Source of the DNA: Cherax quadricarinatus
Lineage: Eukaryota > Arthropoda > Malacostraca > Decapoda > Parastacidae
Length of the DNA: 64,000 nucleotides
Reading direction: 5' to 3'
NCBI RefSeq assembly: GCF_038502225.1
Contig: NW_027195360.1
Span: forward strand, 25,001 to 89,000
Shown one piece after another: positions 20,052 through 30,356 of this stretch; positions within the stretch are counted from its first letter, which is position 1, and every line of letters starts with the position of its first letter. Below the pieces are notes generated by a model. It made no database searches. It saw only the letters and a program-made list of their open reading frames with translations, and was not told where the DNA came from. Position numbers and translations under genes: made by a program.

Positions 20052-20310
20052 TGCAGCATATGGACGCCTAGCAAACCTCAGAACAGCATTCCGACGTCTT
20101 AATAAGGAATCGTTCAGGACCCTGTACACCGTGGAAGTGGAATAGTTTGGAAAGTGATGTAATGGAGGCAGGATCCATACATAGCTTTAAGCAGAGGTAT
20201 GATAAAGCTCACTGTTCAGGGAGAGTGACCTAGTAGCGACCAGTGAAGAGGCAGGGCCAGGAGCTTGGACTCGACCCTTGCAACCTCAACTAGGTGAGTA
20301 GGGGAGTACA
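20049..20310 (+). mobile_element. Family B LINE fragment with internal deletion
   Basis: The fragment starts at GCTGCAGCATATGG, matching 23230 in copy C, and follows it to TGTACACCGT. It then jumps to AAGTGGAATAG, skipping what is 23319-23670 in copy C (about 352 bp), with two extra G at the join. It ends with the standard 3' UTR and CTAGGTGAGT tail. It cannot code for a functional protein. Confidence 0.85.
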
Positions 20311-20339
20311 CACATGCTCACGCAGACACATGCTCTCTT

Positions 20340-20400
<61 letters not shown>
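20340..20400. repeat. (TC)n then (AC)n microsatellite
   Basis: A short TCTCTC stretch passes into about 52 bp of AC, which ends where copy C starts. The reading frame that begins in this tract at 20294 borrows its first residues from the repeat. Confidence 0.95.
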
Positions 20401-20402
<2 letters not shown>

Positions 20403-20848
20403 CTGAAAGGAAGCAGGAAGAAAGAAAGGAGATTGAGAAAATCATCACGGAAATAGGTGAAGAGATGGACGAGATTGTAAATTTTCAGAGAATAGGGGGG
20501 TACTCGAAGGGGAGAAAACGACCAATCAAGCTGATTCTCAGGACGGAAACAGTGCGGAACAGGATCCTCCAAGAGAAACCACGATTGAAATACTCGGAAG
20601 AGTACAAGAGGGTGTTCCTAGACAGAGACAGAACAAAATCAGAACGACAGCAGCTGAGGGAGAGGACAAAAAAGCGAAAGGAGCTAGGAAAAGAGACAAG
20701 GAGGGAATCAGCAGAGGTCAGTCAGAGCAGGACAGAACAGCAAGGGCAAGCACACACACAACTACTCTCAGAACCATACAACCTATCACACCATCCCAAC
20801 ACACACTACAATCCATACCCACAGCCTCCACCCAACACCGAGCTATAG
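20401..20848 (+). pseudogene. Family B ORF1, 5'-truncated
   Basis: The C-terminal half of the RNA-binding domain is present, for example IGGYSKGRKRPIKLILR and VFLDRDRTKSERQQ, and it ends at a stop at 20846-20848. The coiled coil is missing. The N-terminal residues of the open frame come from the (AC)n tract. A canonical slippery heptamer, A AAA AAG in the ORF1 frame, lies at 20668-20674; a -1 slip there enters the open ORF2 frame. Confidence 0.8.
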
Positions 20849-20859
20849 AATCCCACAGT

Positions 20860-23769
20860 ATGCCACCAGGTCTCCCACCCTCACAGGCCCCCCAAACCAC
20901 AGTGTTGGAAAGGAAACTGAAGGTATGGTACACAAACGCTGATGGATTAACAAATAAGTGGGAGGAGTGGCACGAAAGAGTCAAAGAAGCATCACCGGAC
21001 ATCATAGCTCTCACAGAAACCAAGCTTACAGGTATGATAACAGATGCCATCTTTCCAACGGGATACCAAATCCTGAGGAAAGACAGAGGGAACAGGGGGG
21101 GTGGAGGAGTGGCGTTGCTGATCAAAAATCGCTGGAATTTTGATGAGCTGGAGAGAGGAGATAGCGGAGAAGAAAGTGATTACATAGTGGGAACACTTCA
21201 CTCTGGAGGTCCCAAGGTGGTAATAGCAGTGATGTATAACCCACCACAGAACAGCAGGAGGCCAAGGCAAGAGTACGACGAGAGCAATAGAGCGATGGTT
21301 GACACACTGGCTAGAGTGGCCAGAAGAGCTCATGCATGCAGGGCAAAGCTCCTGATCATGGGTGACTTTAACCACAAGGAGATCGATTGGGAGAACTTGG
21401 ACCCACATGGGGGCCAAGATACATGGAGGGCTAAGATGATGGAGGTGGTACTGGAGAACTTCATGTACCAACACGTAAGGGACACTACAAGAGAGAGAGG
21501 AGAGGATGAACCAGCAAGGCTGGACTTAGTATTCACCTTCAGTAGTGCAGATATCGAGGATATCACATATGAAAGACCCCTTGGGCCCAGTGACCATGTG
21601 GTTTTAAGCTTCGAATACACAGTAGAGCTACAAGTGGAGGGAGAAGCAGGAAGGCCAGGACGAATGAAGCCAAACTACAAGAAAGGGGAATACACAGGAA
21701 TGAGGAACTACCTGAACGGGGTTCAGTGGGACAGAGAACTGGCAGGGAAGCCAGTTAATGAGATGATGGAATATGTAGCAACAAAATGCAAGGAGGCTGA
21801 GGAGAGGTTTGTACCCAAGGGTAACAGGAGTAATGAAAAAGCCAGGATGAGCCCATGGTTTACCCAAAGGTGCAGGGAGGCAAAAACCAAGTGTGCTAGG
21901 GAATGGAAGAAATATAGAAGGCAAAGGACCCAGGAGAATAAGGAGAACAGTCGTAGAGCCAGAAACGAATATGCACAGATAAGAAGGGAGGCCCAAAGAC
22001 AATATGAAAATGACATAGCAGCAAAAGCCAAATCTGACCCGAAACTGTTGTACAGCCACATCAGGAGGAAAACAACAGTCAAGGACCAGGTAATCAGGCT
22101 AAGGAAGGAAGGAGGAGAGACAACAGGAAATGACCGTGAAGTATGTGAAGAACTCAACAAGAGATTCAAAGAAGTGTTCACAGAGGAGACAGAAGGGACT
22201 CCAGAAAGACGGAGAGGTGGGGCACACCACCAAGTGCTGGACACAGTGCACACAACCGAGGAAGAAGTGAAGAGGCTTCTGAGTGAGCTAGATACCTCAA
22301 AGGCAATGGGGCCAGATAACATCTCCCCATGGGTATTGAGAGAGGGAGCAGAGGCGCTATGTGTACCCCTAACAACAATATTCAATACATCTATCGAAAC
22401 AGGGAGATTGCCTGAGGCATGGAAGACAGCAAATGTAGTCCCAATCTTTAAAAAAGGAGACAGACATGAAGCATTAAACTACAGACCAGTGTCACTGACA
22501 TGTATAGTATGCAAAATCATGGAGAAGATTATCAGGAGAAGAGTGGTGGAACACCTAGAAAGGAATGATCTCATCAACAGCAGCCAGCATGGTTTCAGGG
22601 ACGGGAAATCCTGTGTCACAAACCTACTGGAGTTCTATGACATGGTGACAGCAGTAAGACAAGAGAGAGAGGGGTGGGTGGATTGCATTTTCTTGGACTG
22701 CAAGAAGGCGTTTGACACAGTTCCACACAAGAGATTGGTGCAAAAACTGGAGGACCAAGCAGGGATAACAGGGAAGGCACTACAATGGATCAGGGAATAC
22801 TTGTCAGGAAGACAGCAGCGAGTCATGGTACGTGGCGAGGTGTCAGAGTGGGCACCTGTGACCAGCGGGGTCCCGCAGGGGTCAGTCCTAGGACCAGTGC
22901 TGTTTCTGGTATTTGTGAACGACATGACGGAAGGAATAGACTCTGAGGTGTCCCTGTTTGCAGATGACGTGAAGTTGATGAGAAGAATACACTCGATCGA
23001 AGACCAGGCAGAACTACAAAGGGATTTGGACAGGCTGCAGACCTGGTCCAGCAATTGGCTCCTGGAGTTCAATCCCACCAAGTGCAAAGTCATGAAGATT
23101 GGGGAAGGGCAAAGAAGGCCGCAGACGGAGTACAGTCTAGGGGGTCAGAGACTACAAACCTCACTCAAGGAAAAAGATCTTGGGGTGAGTATAACACCAG
23201 GCACATCTCCTGAAGCGCACATCAACCAAATAACTGCTGCAGCATATGGGCGCCTAGCAAACCTCAGAACAGCATTCCGACATCTTAATAAGGAATCGTT
23301 CAGGACCCTGTACACCGTATACGTTAGGCCCATATTGGAGTATGCGGCACCAGTTTGGAACCCACACCTAGCCAAGCACGTAAAGAAACTAGAGAAAGTG
23401 CAAAGGTTTGCAACAAGACTAGTCCCAGAGCTAAGAGGTATGTCCTACGAGGAGAGGTTAAGGGAAATCAACCTGACGACACTGGAGGACAGGAGAGATA
23501 GGGGGGACATGATAATGACATACAAAATACTGAGAGGAATTGACAAGGTGGACAAAGACAGGATGTTCCAGAGATTGGACACAGTAACAAGGGGACACAG
23601 TTGGAAGCTGAAGACACAGATGAATCACAGGGATGTTAGGAAGTATTTCTTCAGCCACAGAGTAGTCAGTAAGTGGAATAGTTTGGGAAGTGATGTAGTG
23701 GAGGCAGGATCCATACATAGCTTTAAGCAGAGGTATGATAAAGCTCACGGCTCAGGGAGAGTGACCTAG
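20860..23769 (+). CDS. Family B ORF2: endonuclease and reverse transcriptase
   Basis: The product from this ATG has 969 residues, and the same frame is open back to 20407, overlapping ORF1 by about 440 bp. Endonuclease motifs are LKVWYTNADGLTNKWEEW near residue 20, ALTETKL, RGGGGVALLIKNRW, MGDFNHKEIDW and the SDH of PSDHVVLSF. Reverse transcriptase motifs are [36 protein letters not shown] and FADD. The C-terminal half ends with KYFFSHRVVSKWNSL and a basic tail. ATG 20860 follows the ORF1 stop by 11 bp, so either reinitiation or a -1 frameshift could start it. No defect is seen. Confidence 0.9.
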   Translation: MPPGLPPSQAPQTTVLERKLKVWYTNADGLTNKWEEWHERVKEASPDIIALTETKLTGMITDAIFPTGYQILRKDRGNRGGGGVALLIKNRWNFDELERGDSGEESDYIVGTLHSGGPKVVIAVMYNPPQNSRRPRQEYDESNRAMVDTLARVARRAHACRAKLLIMGDFNHKEIDWENLDPHGGQDTWRAKMMEVVLENFMYQHVRDTTRERGEDEPARLDLVFTFSSADIEDITYERPLGPSDHVVLSFEYTVELQVEGEAGRPGRMKPNYKKGEYTGMRNYLNGVQWDRELAGKPVNEMMEYVATKCKEAEERFVPKGNRSNEKARMSPWFTQRCREAKTKCAREWKKYRRQRTQENKENSRRARNEYAQIRREAQRQYENDIAAKAKSDPKLLYSHIRRKTTVKDQVIRLRKEGGETTGNDREVCEELNKRFKEVFTEETEGTPERRRGGAHHQVLDTVHTTEEEVKRLLSELDTSKAMGPDNISPWVLREGAEALCVPLTTIFNTSIETGRLPEAWKTANVVPIFKKGDRHEALNYRPVSLTCIVCKIMEKIIRRRVVEHLERNDLINSSQHGFRDGKSCVTNLLEFYDMVTAVRQEREGWVDCIFLDCKKAFDTVPHKRLVQKLEDQAGITGKALQWIREYLSGRQQRVMVRGEVSEWAPVTSGVPQGSVLGPVLFLVFVNDMTEGIDSEVSLFADDVKLMRRIHSIEDQAELQRDLDRLQTWSSNWLLEFNPTKCKVMKIGEGQRRPQTEYSLGGQRLQTSLKEKDLGVSITPGTSPEAHINQITAAAYGRLANLRTAFRHLNKESFRTLYTVYVRPILEYAAPVWNPHLAKHVKKLEKVQRFATRLVPELRGMSYEERLREINLTTLEDRRDRGDMIMTYKILRGIDKVDKDRMFQRLDTVTRGHSWKLKTQMNHRDVRKYFFSHRVVSKWNSLGSDVVEAGSIHSFKQRYDKAHGSGRVT

Positions 23770-23861
23770 TAGCGATCAGTGAAGAGGCGGGGCCAGGAGC
23801 TCGGACTCGACCCCCACAACCTCAACTAGGTGAGTACAACTAGGTGAGTACACATACACAC

Positions 23862-24950
23862 TGTGGAGAAATTTTCTCCAGGAGGGGGGTATCAGCCCCC
23901 TTCAGCCCTTTCAGCCCCCTCAGCCCCTTTCAGCCCTGAGGGGCCAAGCCCTCTCAGAAGGAGCGAGCGTCTTGTTTACTGCTAGAGTGAGTAATTGATC
24001 ACAGATGCTATGCCACGTAGTCAAGTGACCTCTGCTCCTTGCAGCGGTGTTGCAAAGTGTATTTTTATAAGAGACAGTACATTCTTACTTTAGCAGGACA
24101 ATTAAGGAAAATCCTGCTCCCACTTTATTACCATAGTAAAGATAGTGTACATTGTTGTCTATGCTTAAGACAGCAAGAAACAAACATTCTGCTTTGCTTC
24201 ATCGAGGAGGTGACAAGGATGCAAGGTACTGGGTCAGCGTTTTTTTGTGTGTATTAGGGCAGTGACGGCTTGGGGCGGTGTGGCATCGCCAGACTATCTT
24301 TGACTCTAGGGAGAGTGACACTGACGCCAGGATAACTAGCAAAGAACACTGATCTGTGCGTTAGTGTGAACAAAGTGTCTCAAACACAATAAACATAAGA
24401 GAAGTGTGATCAGCTTCTCTTGTGATACATTGTGAACAATAAAGACAAATCTTGTGGAACATAGTGTACCAGTGTGCGTTTCCTAGACAATGGAAGACGT
24501 GGACATCCAAGGACACTTCAGCTTCTATCAAGTCACCGATACCTGTAGAAGGTGTTGAGAACACCATAGCTCACGTTACAAGAGCAAGGTATGTTATGAA
24601 TTTCTTGTAGATCGGGGGACTGCGCAGTTCTTGAGTCGCAAGGAGTTTGTAATCAACCTATAGTCGGCAGTAAGGTGTGGACTTTTGAGTCCAAACAAGT
24701 ACGTACATCGTCAGCCACCAGTGTATGAAATATGCTGACATAACACCCCCTAGGGGTAATTTATAATTTACAAATTATATCTCTTGACAGCCCATGTTGA
24801 GGTGGTTTCGACAGCTTCTAGACTTCGTCTGCAGGGGCGGCTGTGTAGACGATTTACTGTCCTTTATCAGCTAAGTGTTCATATTCAAATTTATAAATTA
24901 TATCTTAGCTGGTAAGGCCAATATCTTCATCACACACTGTCTCTCTCTCT
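23862..24950. other. Unassigned; faint LTR-like look
   Basis: The stretch starts TGTGGAGAAATTTTCTCC (a small hairpin) followed by GC-rich CAGCCC repeats. It holds AATAAACATAAG and AATAAAGAC near 24390-24450. This recalls an LTR, but no matching second copy, primer site or target duplication was found. AAATTTATAAATTATATCTT near 24890 echoes a phrase at 24755-24785. Confidence 0.3.
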
Positions 24951-25909
24951 CTCGCCTACCTACACACTCATCCTAGCTACACTCACCCACATACCATCAT
25001 ACTATCCCATGCGCTCACCCATCCACACACCGATACACACAGTCTGGCTAAACTCACCCACGCATTCACCTACAAAATCATTGTGGCCACACTCACCCAC
25101 ACACACTCCCATCTGCTCACCCACACACCCATCCATCCACACATTAGCACATCCATACCTTCGGCAACAGCTAACATCCATACAAGCACACTTGTGACTA
25201 CCTGAAGGGACACCTTCCCGTGAGGAATACCACGAGGAGTACCTCCACTCTAACTCTCTAGGAATGGTCATGACCCTTTTTAGACAGACAATGCTCCCTG
25301 GATGATGGGGCCATAAGAAAAGTCATTACGATAATAACAGTAGGAGAATGAGGAAGCAGAAGAAGGGAAGAGAAGAAAAGAGCAGAGGAGGGGAGAGAAG
25401 AAGAGAACAGGGGAGAGAAGAAAACAGAGGAGTGAAGGAAGAACTAGTAGTGAGTGGTGGCCAGGCTGACGGAGGGGGGGGAGGGTAGGGAAACAAGACT
25501 TCTGATAATCAAAAACAGTAACGTGTAGCGAGACTTTTTATCACCGTGCCATTTTAGTTGCTAAATACACTAATTTTAACTTCAAATTTTCCTTTTGACC
25601 TCAGTTATAAACTTCCTTCCCCCATTTATTTATAAATGCTACAGCATCATGTTTCACGTTCACCTCAATCTTTAATATTCTTAAATTGATTTGCAGATTA
25701 AGTAGAAGAGGTATAATTTATTATTCCAATGAATTATATTTGACTTGTTGGTAAAAAAATGATAAGAGTGACTTCAAGATATTCCCCACAAATTCACCCA
25801 TACAACCATACACTCAACCCAAACACTCAAGTTGGCCTCAGGTATGTCAGGCTGACCTCTCCCTCACTCTAGTTAATTTTCTCTTAAATCAATGATACTA
25901 TAATTCTGA
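24951..25909. other. Low-complexity and unassigned DNA
   Basis: At 25010-25150 a CACCCACACA-rich stretch recalls a worn repeat. At 25340-25450 there is a purine-rich run (GAGAAGAAAAGAGGGG type). No gene is supported. Confidence 0.4.
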
Positions 25910-26065
25910 TTTATTTTTATTAACACTTCGGCCGTCTCCACAAGGCAGGGTGGCCCGAAAAAAATAAAGAAAAACTTTTAATCATCATTCACTCCATCAC
26001 TGTCTTGCCAGAGGCGTGCCTACACTACAGTTATAAAACTGAAAATCAATACCCCTCCTTCCTAC
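25910..26065 (-). mobile_element. RTE-like LINE 3' UTR fragment
   Basis: On the minus strand it reads the same order as the 3' UTR at 17690-17830: a phrase like GGAGGGGTATTGAT, a CAGTTTTATAACTG-type phrase, TAGGCACGCC, then GGGCCACCCTGCCTTGTGG and a TTAATAAAAATAAA end. It is therefore a strongly 5'-truncated second copy, inverted relative to the first. Confidence 0.72.
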
Positions 26066-27060
26066 TAATAAATATTCAGCATTAAAGGAAAGCACAGAGG
26101 AATGTGCAGTAGCAGAAGTAAAGACAGAACTAGGAAGAGTTATGATAGCAGTGGTAGCATAATCCTTCCATAAAAGCAATTCGTTTTTTTTTTCAATATT
26201 TTAAGTTATTTGTCTGACTTTTTTCTCCAGGAAGTGGTCACAGCGTTGACTTCAACTGTCATTATCAATAGATATTGTTTTAATGTATCGAAATGTCTTT
26301 TACTACACTTATCGGTGGACACATTCTTTCTGGGATGCAAAACCACACAAAACACTCACCTGACCTGCCACCCGTGCAGGAAATATCTACGTGTGTAGTA
26401 GTCCAGGGATACAACACTACGTAAGGGACTGTCACCTGGCGTGTAGACTGTGCAGGAAGCAGCTGCCTGAGGATATAAAACTACATTAAACACTGTGACC
26501 TGCAAACATTGTTGGGAGTATCTTTGCGTGTAGCAGAGCTTGAAAGCAGGCATTATCTTCGTGATTAGCATTATTGTAAAAAAAAGTCATAGAATGGGAA
26601 CAATTAGAACCTATGGCCATCAAGTCCTACAACAAACATACCAGTGCGCTAGTCTCTGTACCTTGCCAGCCTAAGAGGATTAACCCTGAATATTTCCACA
26701 CACACACCTCACCAAGCACTGTCACCTAACCTATACAATATTTGGGATGTATTATGTGCAGCGGACCTGGGAAAAGGTTCCTACTTGACAAACTTGAAGT
26801 AAAACAAAATACAAATATGCTTTAGCATACATCTTCCTAAGATCGCCCGTGGAAATTACCAGGATCAGGAGGGTTTATCTCGGATCTTACCAGCAAGACA
26901 CACAAGACTGCCGGGGATTACTGCAGTTACCAGCTATCTTAAGGGATTTGTACGTTTGAATATTTCTACAAGATAAACTCTACTGGTTGGCATTTCAAGA
27001 AACAATATTGTGACAGTGTCAAATGTAAGTAAGTTAAGAGAGAGAGGCAGAGAGAGAGAG
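26066..27060. other. Unassigned DNA with a worn repeat at 26340-26530
   Basis: CACCTGACCTGCCACCCGTG, CACCTGGCGTGTAGACTGTG and GTGACCTGCAAACATTGTTG suggest three diverged units of about 70 bp. No gene is supported. Confidence 0.35.
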
Positions 27061-27066
27061 TGTGTG

Positions 27067-27114
27067 TACTCACCTATTTGTGGTTGCAGGGGTCGATTCA
27101 CAGCTCCTGGCCCC
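27067..27114 (-). mobile_element. Minimal family B LINE tail
   Basis: Only the last ~48 bp of the element are present: on the minus strand GGGGCCAGGAGCTG, a CGACCCCTGCAACCACAAAT phrase and AGGTGAGTA, with AC/GT sequence on both sides. An extreme 5' truncation. Confidence 0.8.

Positions 27115-27126
<12 letters not shown>

Positions 27127-27198
<72 letters not shown>
27127..27198. repeat. (TA)n microsatellite
   Basis: About 72 bp of TA, ending at the left end of a MITE. Confidence 0.96.
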
Positions 27199-27201
<3 letters not shown>

Positions 27202-27584
27202 TGCCGAATATGTAAAACTGGTCAATTAGCAAGAACTCATTTAAAATTAAGTCCTTTCTAAAATTTCCTCTTATACGTTTAAAGATATATTTTTTTCATT
27301 AATGTTAGTGTAAAAATTTTTAATTTTGCACCAAAAGAATCTTAGAAAAATTACCTAACCTTATTATAACAAAAGCAATTTATTTTAGCCTAACCCAACT
27401 AAATATATTTTAAATACGTTTACAATAATTTAGTACTAAACAAACACAATCAAATATATTTTTTTCGTTAGGTTCAGAATGATTTTGGCGAAATTATTGC
27501 ATACACAAATTTTCACTTGTCCTATATGGCAAGATGAGCCTTGCTATTTAAGCCAAGATCACAAGTTCTGCCTATTCGGCACGA
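27199..27584. mobile_element. 386-bp MITE in a TA target
   Basis: Perfect 12-bp inverted ends TCGTGCCGAATA / TATTCGGCACGA bound an A+T-rich, non-coding body. TA-rich sequence flanks both sides (the right side being ACATATATATA), as expected for a Tc1/mariner-type target. I recall this sequence as very common in decapod genomes. No transposase is encoded, so it would depend on one elsewhere. Confidence 0.75.
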
Positions 27585-28626
<1,042 letters not shown>

Positions 28627-30079
28627 CCTCGCATATAAGTGGCATAATACTTCATAAAACAACCTACTGTACCTTACCACTTGTTGTAAGGAAGAGAAAA
28701 TTACAAAATATTTAGAGAAATTGTTAATAGTAAACTCAGTGAGGGTGCTGTAGTGGTGAAAATGAAGGGGATATTTGAGGGGGAAGGATGTCAGTCTTGT
28801 CTCAAGTCTCAAGGCTGCTATTGTCTTTATATATCTATAAATCCATGGAAAGAATGACCCTGAATGTTTAATCAAGGGCCTCCAAAACAACGGTAGAGAG
28901 GACAACATTTATGTAATTAAGCATTACGAGGAAAAATTATTATGTAAACGGATGCATATGTATAAAAATAATTAAGAAAAAGTGAGGAAGGACTTCTGGT
29001 TTAAAATATATAAAGCAACAAGAGCCTCCCTGAAGACTGAGAACCTGAAATGAATTAAGTAATGAAATCGGGAAAACCCAGTTACTGACATCAGGGAGAG
29101 GGAAAGCTGGCAACGTCAAGTACATACAATTTAAGTTTTAACCTTTATTACTGCCAGGACAAAATTGTTTTCCCAATACGAATAGTAAAAAGAGACGTGG
29201 GTTAAAAAAAAGTAATATTTACCTAACTCGAGTTTTTTTTTTTTCAAAATATCGAGAACCTTAGATATTAATTGCTTTACAACAATATCGAGGATCTGCA
29301 TGCAGGGCTCAATTGACGCTTAATAATCATGATAAATTTAATTTAATTAATGCTTTTGAAGGTCAGAAGTTATTGTCACATGCAGTGAGACGGAAAGGTC
29401 ACCCAGTGAAGCTGGCAATAACAGTATTGCCTTGTGGTGCATCCTTCAAAGTGAAGCTTATCTCTCTTCATATACCACTGATGTACACCCACCTTGATTC
29501 TATTTGTAACATGACTCTATACACTGTGTTTTGATGGATGAAGTTACGGTTGTATAATCTCTCCACATCTTGCGAAGGAACCGCAGCATGTACCACACCT
29601 AGCGAAACTATTATTACCACTTGTAATAGATATCTTTTCTTCTTCATGTTTATCTTTTACATAAATATGTATCCTAGAAACCAAGCCCTCGTCTTGGTAG
29701 GTCAACAGCAGACGTGATGGCCACTACAGCTGAGGAGGAAGTTACACAAGATTCTGCACGACGTGTGTGTCTGGTTCGCTTCTTTCCACAAGAATCGTGG
29801 CAATAATTAAATTCGTCATGAACTGAGGATACAATAGAGGCCATATGATTGCAGGTAATCCTGCTGCTGTCTCTGACTCGCTACGTGAAACTAAATGTAT
29901 ATATTTTAAGTCCAGTTAAGGTTTCAGTTTTATATCTTTTGTTTTAGTTTTCATTAAATATCAGGTTACCTGCAAACATTATTTTAATACTGACGAAGAG
30001 ATTTTTGCTATTTGAGAAACTTCAGCAGTTTTGAGAGTAATAATGGTTTTATTGCGCGTTTTTTCCTATAAACGCTTTC
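28627..30079. other. Unassigned A+T-rich DNA
   Basis: Frames of up to 119 codons occur but carry no recognisable motif. Nothing else is seen. Confidence 0.35.
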
Positions 30080-30356
30080 TTTCGCTGTCTCGCCGATACA
30101 AGGTCTCCCCTCTCCTGACTACGTGAACCCTTTCATACCTATTCATGAATTATATATCGATCCTGCCACAAGCACATCGCTGTTATATCCGCTCTCTTTG
30201 CTCACTACTCTCAGCCCAGTGATGTATTTCCTAACATATCTGTTACTCTAACTTCAAGCTTTGCCCTCATTTATCTTATTCCCTCTTCTCAAGCAGTCTG
30301 TTATTGTTTATCCTATTAATATTTCTCAGTATATCGTACGTTGTAATGTAGCGAAT
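30080..30356 (-). pseudogene. Decayed family B LINE, downstream half, at the left edge of the 31-bp array
   Basis: On the minus strand, 30347-30318 reads ITTYDILRNI (intact copies: ITTYKILRGI). It is preceded in the same frame by LRIFKERR (intact: LTTLEDRR), which is itself array sequence. Downstream, toward 30080, ATGTTAGGAAATACAT, GTGGCAGGATCGATATATAA and AGGTATGAAAGGGTTCACG follow the family B order to the stop region. The half upstream of the array lies at 38263-38470. Confidence 0.72.

Larger units (their letters stand above)
20401..23850 (+). mobile_element. Family B LINE copy C, 5'-truncated within ORF1
   Basis: The copy starts in the RRM-like part of ORF1, right after (AC)n, and is complete from there to a doubled CTAGGTGAGT tail. 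ORF2 is intact. It is a different subfamily from copy B (CTAGG instead of TTAGG in the tail, many substitutions) and is very close to the minus-strand copy I at 57841-60060. After the tail only about 11 bp of AC-like sequence (23851-23861) remain. Confidence 0.9.

Noticed and set aside
23862..24760. A solo LTR beginning TGTGGAG
   Set aside because: No partner LTR, no convincing CA end with a 4-6 bp target duplication, no primer-binding site; left as unassigned.
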